The notes under the pieces are model-generated. The model was not told where the DNA came from. It made no database searches and saw only the letters and a list, made by a program, of their open reading frames with translations. Both the position numbers and the translations under genes were made by a program. Below, piece after piece: positions 33,986 through 38,809 of a stretch of DNA of 38,809 bases; within the stretch, counting starts at the first letter, position 1, and every line of letters starts with the position of its first letter. Source of the DNA: Faecalicatena fissicatena (GTDB lineage: Bacteria > Bacillota > Clostridia > Lachnospirales > Lachnospiraceae); the NCBI GenBank assembly GCA_001028025.1, contig LDAQ01000032.1:1-38809 (forward strand). Direction: 5' to 3'.

Positions 33986-34722
33986 GATACATGCCCTCCC
34001 TGTTCTTTAAATTCTCCTAACGGGAAGTATTTCATCATTTCCTCATTAATTCTCCGTGCACATTTCACCGGTGTCATGTTCAGGTTGGTGGGACATGGCG
34101 ACAACAGCTCTACCAGGCAGAACCCGTCCCCGTTCATGTGCTTCTCAAAGGCCTTTTTAATATACTTTCTGCTGACTGTTATGCCCTTCGCATCCGCCAG
34201 GCTTCCCCTCGCCAGATAGGCAATATCCAGGCCTGAGAAAGCATCTTCAATCTTAAAAGGCGTTCCCCATTTGTCCGGGTCTTTGCCATGCGGGGTGGAC
34301 GTCGTAATCTGCCCCGGCAGGGAGGTCGGCGCGCACTGGCCGCCGGTCATGCCAAACAGGCTGTTATTGATAACTATGGTAATAATGTTGTCATTCCTGA
34401 TTCCCGCATGCATCATCTCCGCCATACCGATGGCATAGGCCGCCCCGTCACCGAGGTATGCCAGCACCGGGTTGTCTTTCCGTACTTTTTTAATTCCAAT
34501 GGCAGTAGGAATCGGTCTTCCGTGTGCTGCCATAATGGTGTCAAACCTCCATGAATTAATATTCAGGGAGCCGCAGGCCACATCTACTACTGTGATGAGT
34601 TTTTCACTCAGTTCCATCTCTTGCGCCACTTCCGCAATCAGCCGCACTGCAAGACCATGTCCGCAGCCGGGGCAGAAGCCGCTGTGTGCAAATGTCACTG
34701 TTTCAGGAGCTGTCATCCGCAT
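33982..34722 (-). CDS. 2-oxoacid:ferredoxin oxidoreductase, beta (TPP-binding) subunit
   Basis: 246 residues. Cysteines CPGCGH near residue 18 and Cys50 region VACGS, then the thiamine-diphosphate motif GDGAAYAIGMAEMM ... INN (about 92-119). Together with alpha it forms the decarboxylating active site. Start ATG 34722 has GGAGG nine nt upstream within the end of the alpha gene. The subunit layout (separate alpha, beta, gamma, delta) is that of VOR/KOR-type enzymes rather than single-chain pyruvate:ferredoxin oxidoreductase. Confidence 0.94.
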   Translation of the reverse strand: MRMTAPETVTFAHSGFCPGCGHGLAVRLIAEVAQEMELSEKLITVVDVACGSLNINSWRFDTIMAAHGRPIPTAIGIKKVRKDNPVLAYLGDGAAYAIGMAEMMHAGIRNDNIITIVINNSLFGMTGGQCAPTSLPGQITTSTPHGKDPDKWGTPFKIEDAFSGLDIAYLARGSLADAKGITVSRKYIKKAFEKHMNGDGFCLVELLSPCPTNLNMTPVKCARRINEEMMKYFPLGEFKEQGGHVS

Positions 34723-34723
34723 A

Positions 34724-35776
34724 TCACATATCCTCCTTCTTCAGCCATTTTTCTATCTTTTCTATAATTCCCTCCGACTCAGGGATGTCAAATATGGATC
34801 CATAATGCTCTACCGGCACTTTGTCATTTACGGCAAGTCTGATATCATCCACCATCTGTCCTAAAATGTTAATCTCTACAGACAGGAACAGCCTTGCGTT
34901 TCCCGCCTCTTCAAAAGCCTTCACCGGGAACGGCCATAACGTGATCGGCCGGATCAGCCCTACTTTCAGCCCTTTGCTGCGCGCCATCTCTACCGTCTCC
35001 AGGCACACCCTGGAGCTGATTCCGTAAGCAACCAGTACAACCTCGGCGTCCTCCACCTGTATGGTCTCATAACGCTGCTCTGTTTCTTCGATTTCTTTGT
35101 ATTTATTCAGAAGGTATGATTCATAATCCGGGTGCGTATAATAGACATTCTGTATCTTGCGGTGTTCATCACCCTTTCTGCACCCTTTTACCGTCCAGTC
35201 AAATTTGTCGATATCGTGTTCCTTAAATTCCGGTATCTCTACCGCTTCAATCATCTGGCCGATTGCCGCATCGGAGGCAATCAGTACCGGATGCCTGTAT
35301 TTTTCAGCCAGATCAAAGGATACCGCCATCAGGTCGGCATTCTCCTGCACGGAAGCCGGCGCCAGCACAATTGTCCGGTAATCACCGTGGCCGCCGCCCC
35401 TTGTCATCTGCCAGTAATCGCCCTGCCCCTGAGAAATATCGCCGAGCCCGGTTCCGATTCTCATAACATTCACGATAACTGCCGGCAGGTCCGCTGCCAC
35501 CAGATAAGAGATTCCCTCCTGCTTCAATGAAAATCCCGGACCTGATGAAGTCGTCAGCGCACGCGCTCCGGCCGCAGCCGCCCCCAGCACCATATTGATG
35601 CCGGAGAGCTCTGATTCAGCCTGTACGAATTCACCTCCCACTTCTTCCATCCTCCAGGAAAGATACTCCAGTATCTCTGTCTGAGGTGTAATCGGATATC
35701 CGCTGTAAAAACGGCATCCGGCCGCCAGGGCCGCCTCGGCAAGAGCCTCATTTCCTTTTAATAATATCTTAGACAT
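34724..35776 (-). CDS. 2-oxoacid:ferredoxin oxidoreductase, alpha subunit (VorB-like)
   Basis: 350 residues. POR_N domain begins with GNEALAEAALAAGCRFYSGYPITPQTEI; the ATTSSGPGFSLKQEGISYL-type segment is present (here ALTTSSGPGF). The C-terminal transketolase-like domain starts near residue 240. This form is usually annotated as 3-methyl-2-oxobutanoate oxidoreductase VorB, but related enzymes use 2-oxoglutarate or other 2-oxoacids, so the substrate is open. It lies 12 nt downstream of the ferredoxin-subunit gene. Confidence 0.93.
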   Translation of the reverse strand: MSKILLKGNEALAEAALAAGCRFYSGYPITPQTEILEYLSWRMEEVGGEFVQAESELSGINMVLGAAAAGARALTTSSGPGFSLKQEGISYLVAADLPAVIVNVMRIGTGLGDISQGQGDYWQMTRGGGHGDYRTIVLAPASVQENADLMAVSFDLAEKYRHPVLIASDAAIGQMIEAVEIPEFKEHDIDKFDWTVKGCRKGDEHRKIQNVYYTHPDYESYLLNKYKEIEETEQRYETIQVEDAEVVLVAYGISSRVCLETVEMARSKGLKVGLIRPITLWPFPVKAFEEAGNARLFLSVEINILGQMVDDIRLAVNDKVPVEHYGSIFDIPESEGIIEKIEKWLKKEDM

Positions 35777-35788
35777 AGTTTCCCTCCA

Positions 35789-35995
35789 CTATCGTATTTC
35801 AAACACATAGTCCGGGCATACCTTGTAACATATGCCGCATGCTATGCATTTGCTTTCGTCCACCTGAATGGAATTATAACCATTAGCATTAATGAAATCC
35901 GATACACTGACCGCATGTCTGGGGCATGCCTCAATACAATATCCGCATCCTTTGCATCTCGATACATCTGTGTAAACTTTTTCTGATTTTTCCAT
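35789..35995 (-). CDS. 2-oxoacid:ferredoxin oxidoreductase, delta (ferredoxin) subunit
   Basis: 68 residues with two 4Fe-4S motifs, CKGCGYCIEACP and CIACGICYKVCP, that pass electrons from the TPP site to free ferredoxin. GTG 36001 is an alternative start but would stand only four nt from AAGGG; ATG 35995 has normal spacing and is chosen. First of the four oxidoreductase genes. Confidence 0.92.
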   Translation of the reverse strand: MEKSEKVYTDVSRCKGCGYCIEACPRHAVSVSDFINANGYNSIQVDESKCIACGICYKVCPDYVFEIR

Positions 35996-36017
35996 AATCA
36001 CCGGTCCCTTACCATTA

Positions 36018-37274
36018 TTATTTATTCTGCTTTGCTGCTTTCAATCCCATACGTCTGACAATCACCGCAAATGTTGCCCCGATGACGCAGCTGACAATCA
36101 GGAATATGAAAATGTAGTTGTAGCCGTGTCCGCCGAACTTGTCCAGGAAGCCACCGAATATCAGCGAATATAATGAGTCCGGCACATAACCGATGATAGA
36201 CGCAATTCCAATCGCCGTTCCTGTCAGCATACGCGGGATCCCCGCCTCACTCATGACTGAGAATACAACGCCGTAGAGCATCATTGCCACTGCACTCGGG
36301 ATCAGCGTATAAACGCTTGCCGCCGTCGGATTGATGGAAGCCGGAATAAATAATACAGATGCAAACAGCGCACCGACAATCAGGAAGGACGTTGTAAGCC
36401 ATTTACAGGTTGATTTAAATACTTTATCAGCCAGAAGCCCTCCAACAGGAGCCAGCAGCATCAGTCCGTTACGGATAACGGAGATCAGGCTGGAATCTGA
36501 CGGTGCAACGCCGATTACTTCAGTCAGATAAGGGTTAAAATAGGATACGCTTGTGTAAATACCGTCTCCACAGAAGATAACAAAAGAAGCAATCCATACG
36601 ATCGGGCTTCTCAGAATCTTACCGACATCAGAGAACTTAAACTTATCTTCGTCCACGGCCGCTGCTGCCGTACTGCCTTTTGCCGCCTTGTTGTCTTTCA
36701 TCAGCACCATCAGAAGGATTCCTGCAACGATAGCGATAGAACCGCCTGAGAGGACTGCCCGGAAGAACCCTTCCTGTAAGTCACCGCCAGCGGTGTTGAA
36801 AAACTTCAGTGCAAATGCATTGGTCAGGGCGTTCGTAATACCATTACAGGCATAATACAAACCGTACATGAATCCCTGTTCTTCTTCTGTTCCGATAATT
36901 CTGACCGCCTTCATCAGAGAAGACCAGAAGACAAACGCCGTGGTGAGCGATAATGCAAGCCATATCATCATCGATACAGCAAAGCTCTTCATCGTAAACG
37001 CATAAATGTATGCCAGCACCGATGTGAGCCCCAGTGAAACAACGAGCGCTTTTTTGGCTGAAATCTTATCGGCAAGAATTCCACCCGGTATGTAAAGTAT
37101 CATATTCGCTACGGTATACATCGTCATCAAAATACCTGACTGCGTGTTGTTGATTCCCATACTTGCGATCTGTGCATCGTAAAAAACAAATTTTACATAG
37201 GGAAGGAAATAAATAGATCCTCCTGCCAGCCCCAAAGCGATAACGGTCAAGTACTTTCTCAATTTAGAATTCAT
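36018..37274 (-). CDS. MFS transporter
   Basis: 418 residues, 12 membrane helices, with a long cytoplasmic loop near residues 195-215 (KGSTAAAAVDEDKFKF). The MFS loop GILADKISAKKALV between helices 2 and 3 and its repeat GLLADKVFKSTCKW in the second half are clear. It resembles organic-acid/sugar-phosphate type carriers, but I cannot set the cargo. ATG 37274 is preferred because AAAAGGAGG stands seven nt before it. First gene of the island after the IclR regulator and behind the strongest candidate promoter, so it may import the substrate or export the acid product. Confidence 0.88.
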   Translation of the reverse strand: MNSKLRKYLTVIALGLAGGSIYFLPYVKFVFYDAQIASMGINNTQSGILMTMYTVANMILYIPGGILADKISAKKALVVSLGLTSVLAYIYAFTMKSFAVSMMIWLALSLTTAFVFWSSLMKAVRIIGTEEEQGFMYGLYYACNGITNALTNAFALKFFNTAGGDLQEGFFRAVLSGGSIAIVAGILLMVLMKDNKAAKGSTAAAAVDEDKFKFSDVGKILRSPIVWIASFVIFCGDGIYTSVSYFNPYLTEVIGVAPSDSSLISVIRNGLMLLAPVGGLLADKVFKSTCKWLTTSFLIVGALFASVLFIPASINPTAASVYTLIPSAVAMMLYGVVFSVMSEAGIPRMLTGTAIGIASIIGYVPDSLYSLIFGGFLDKFGGHGYNYIFIFLIVSCVIGATFAVIVRRMGLKAAKQNK

Positions 37275-37292
37275 AGAAACCTCCTTTTTTAC

Positions 37293-37309
37293 ATCCACGT
37301 AATGTGGAT
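37293..37309. promoter_or_regulatory. Inverted repeat before the MFS gene
   Basis: ATCCAC-gtaat-GTGGAT, 6-bp arms with 5-nt centre, 18 nt upstream of the MFS start. It could be a hairpin near the ribosome site or an operator half of the IclR system. Confidence 0.35.
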
Positions 37310-37417
37310 CATCCTTTAGAATACTTTTTATTCCTTTTCACTCTCTTTGTTGTTGCTTCCCCCATATTTTTAAACTATTTCTTTTTTCTTCTGTTCCTCC
37401 CTTCTGTTCTCTATTAC

Positions 37418-37473
37418 AGAACACTGTTCTATTTTTAAAACATTTTTTTACTTGGCAAGAATACCAAGTAAAA
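37418..37473. promoter_or_regulatory. Candidate IclR operators
   Basis: Two inverted repeats lie between iclR and the MFS gene: a perfect 13-bp palindrome AGAACACTGTTCT (37418-37430), with a further TTCTGTTCT half-site at 37402-37410, and a 10-bp repeat TTTTACTTGG-(8 nt)-CCAAGTAAAA (37446-37473). Both lie just downstream of the predicted transcription start (~37489) of the island, where a repressor would block it. Neither has a T run, so they are not good terminators for iclR. Confidence 0.5.
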
Positions 37474-37495
37474 GATGTCTTATTTATTTGACTAC

Positions 37496-37524
37496 AGTAT
37501 AACCCCATTAACAAATAAATGCAA
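37496..37524 (-). promoter_or_regulatory. Promoter of the catabolic island
   Basis: TTGCAT (37524-37519), 17 nt, TATACT (37501-37496) on the minus strand, upstream of the MFS gene with a 5' leader of about 215 nt that holds the inverted repeats. Confidence 0.6.
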
Positions 37525-37571
37525 TATTGCTTTTTGATTTTTACTTTTTTTATGCATTGTGTCCAATTTAC

Positions 37572-38333
37572 TTATAACAGTTTCTCGATTTCACGTCCAT
37601 AGCGTTTCAAAATTTTAGCAAATTCGTCAATTTTATCTGGTTCCATCCGCAGTGACGGTGCACTGATACTGATTCCGCATTCCACATCACCCTTATGGTT
37701 CATAATTGCAACGCCGATGCACTTTACCCCCAGGACAATCTCCATATTATCCACAGCGTAGCCGTTTATACGAGCAAGTTCCAACTCTTTCCACAGCTTC
37801 TTTTTATCTGTGATTGTATAGTCTGTAAGAGGCTTCAGCTCCCCGCTCAAAATCCGTTCCACCTCTCTGTCAGGCAGCCTGGACAGCATGGCCTTCCCCA
37901 CTCCCGTACAGTACAGCTTTGCACGCTCCCCTGTGACAGGGCCTGCAACCGCGTACAGCTGGTTCATGGGATAAACAACATCCAGGTATATGACCTCATC
38001 CTCCTTGAGAATCGAGAGATATACCATCTCATTGGTCTCTTCCGCTATCCGCTGCATATAAGGGAGCGCGATCTTGGATATGCTCATGTTCTCCTTCAGC
38101 GCCCTGCTCAGAGAAAATATCGCTGTCCCGAGCCTGAACTTCCCAGTCTCCGGATCCTGCTCCAGGTATCCCATATTTTTAAATGTGATCAGAATATTGT
38201 GAACGTTGCTCTTGTATAACCCAAGCTGCTGACTGATCTCTGTAATTCCCAAAGGCTGCTTGTCAATAAAACAGTTCAGAACTTCTAATGCTTTCTGCAG
38301 ACTTTTTACCTTAACATCTTTTTCATCTATCAT
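37572..38333 (-). CDS. IclR-family transcriptional regulator
   Basis: 253 residues. N-terminal winged helix-turn-helix (about 8-70; ALEVLNCFIDKQPLGITEISQQLGL), C-terminal GAF-like ligand domain (about 80-250), with LYCTGVGKAMLSRL and the C-terminal GISISAPSLRM. IclR proteins usually control an adjoining catabolic operon and respond to its substrate or an intermediate. Start ATG 38333 follows AAAAAGGTG. Same strand as the island but with its own promoter at 38394-38366; the 297-nt gap to the MFS gene holds the likely operators. Confidence 0.92.
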   Translation of the reverse strand: MIDEKDVKVKSLQKALEVLNCFIDKQPLGITEISQQLGLYKSNVHNILITFKNMGYLEQDPETGKFRLGTAIFSLSRALKENMSISKIALPYMQRIAEETNEMVYLSILKEDEVIYLDVVYPMNQLYAVAGPVTGERAKLYCTGVGKAMLSRLPDREVERILSGELKPLTDYTITDKKKLWKELELARINGYAVDNMEIVLGVKCIGVAIMNHKGDVECGISISAPSLRMEPDKIDEFAKILKRYGREIEKLL

Positions 38334-38365
38334 AGCTATACACCTTTTTCCTCTTTATTATCTTT

Positions 38366-38394
38366 AATATATTACTTTTTTCAGGTTCAGGCAA
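38366..38394 (-). promoter_or_regulatory. iclR promoter
   Basis: TTGCCT (38394-38389), 17 nt, TATATT (38371-38366) on the minus strand, 32 nt upstream of the iclR start. Confidence 0.65.
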
Positions 38395-38399
38395 CAAAT

Positions 38400-38699
38400 A
38401 TTTCTGGACGGGGATAAATGGGGCGCTGAGAAAAAGGGGAGCCAGGTTCCTGGGCTGAGGGATTTGGCTGTTTATGTGTTGGACAGGTTGAGGGGAATTT
38501 TATTGTTTTTACTTGTGTATATGGTGAGGACATTAAGGTAAGTGGCTGTTACTGTGCACGCCTGAAGGGTTTGAACAGTAACAAGTGTCTGAGATTGTTA
38601 GTAAGTAATTTCAAAAGGTCTTGAAAGAAGAAGGGAGAGAACAGCGATGCTGGAAGCCGAGCAACGAATGTGCACTACAAAGTCACACCAATTCTATCC
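38400..38699. other. Non-coding stretch upstream of iclR and E7
   Basis: No gene seen. It holds an 8-bp inverted repeat TGTTACTG / CAGTAACA around 38545-38583 and a hairpin GCCAGG-tt-CCTGGGC near 38441-38456. This may be the region upstream of element E7, but I find no full second element facing the other way inside the window. Confidence 0.35.
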
Positions 38700-38809
38700 C
38701 ATCCGCTGCCCCGTTCTAAGCTCCGCCGTGGAACGCGTTCTTCCTTCCCTGCTGGATGAACCCAGCTTACCGTGAGCCGTGACGGACTGTGAAAAGCACC
38801 TGTCCTGTT
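38700..38809 (+). repeat. Forked long-hairpin element E7, cut by the window end
   Basis: Plus-oriented 5' part only. ATCCGCTGC (38701-38709), covarying stem CGTTC/GAACG, then TTCCCTGCTGGATG with small hairpin GCTGG-atgaac-CCAGC. The left arm begins at about 38763 and runs off the window. Module order and spacing match E3 and E6. Confidence 0.65.

Overview
The window reads as a low-to-mid GC anaerobic Firmicute, most likely a gut Lachnospiraceae (Clostridium cluster XIVa). The reasons are a T-box pheST operon, an EFR1-type flavodoxin/ferredoxin, QueH, an ATP-type PEP carboxykinase, a four-subunit 2-oxoacid:ferredoxin oxidoreductase with an ADP-forming acyl-CoA synthetase, and strong AGGAGG ribosome sites. 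No rRNA, tRNA, CRISPR array, transposase or phage gene was seen.

Layout. 1-8 kb (all minus): a TetR regulator, queA, sppA, pheT and pheS behind a Phe T-box leader, a YihY/BrkB membrane protein, and a free-standing structured RNA with its own promoter and terminator (best guess 6S RNA). 8.2-9.0 kb (plus): an EFR1 redox protein behind a small three-way-junction leader. 9.8-18.5 kb (minus): pckA; thrC plus a small membrane protein; and a four-gene operon ocd - divergent IlvD/Edd dehydratase - TrmB regulator - NhaC antiporter. 19.5-25.1 kb (minus): amino-acid and queuosine genes leuC-leuD, asd, argH, queH. 25.3-26.9 kb (plus): an ABC ATPase/permease pair without a binding protein, behind a second copy of the three-way-junction leader. 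27.2 kb: a DUF1874-like protein. 27.9-38.3 kb (minus): an apparent catabolic island with IclR regulator, MFS carrier, 2-oxoacid:ferredoxin oxidoreductase (delta, alpha, beta, gamma), ADP-forming acyl-CoA synthetase, BCCT carrier and a serine-dehydratase-like ammonia-lyase. Together these could import an amino-acid-like compound, deaminate it to a 2-oxoacid, oxidise that to an acyl-CoA plus reduced ferredoxin, and make ATP.

The most unusual content is non-coding. Five complete copies (E1, E3, E4, E5, E6) and one cut off by the window end (E7) form a family of long forked hairpin elements of about 320-415 nt. Each has a conserved 5' module ending in a CTGGATG-type small hairpin, arms of about 83-113 nt interrupted by an internal loop, a head of two hairpins always in the same order, and a 3' tail GGCGTCCC. 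Stem sequences differ completely between copies while pairing is kept, conserved loop bases sit at the same places, and 10 of 11 transition differences between arms give G-U pairs on the strand predicted from the conserved module. Four of the five complete copies end at or near the stop codon of an oppositely transcribed gene. Two pairs stand head to head around a central palindrome. This looks like a mobile or multi-copy structured RNA (or single-stranded DNA) family that I cannot assign.
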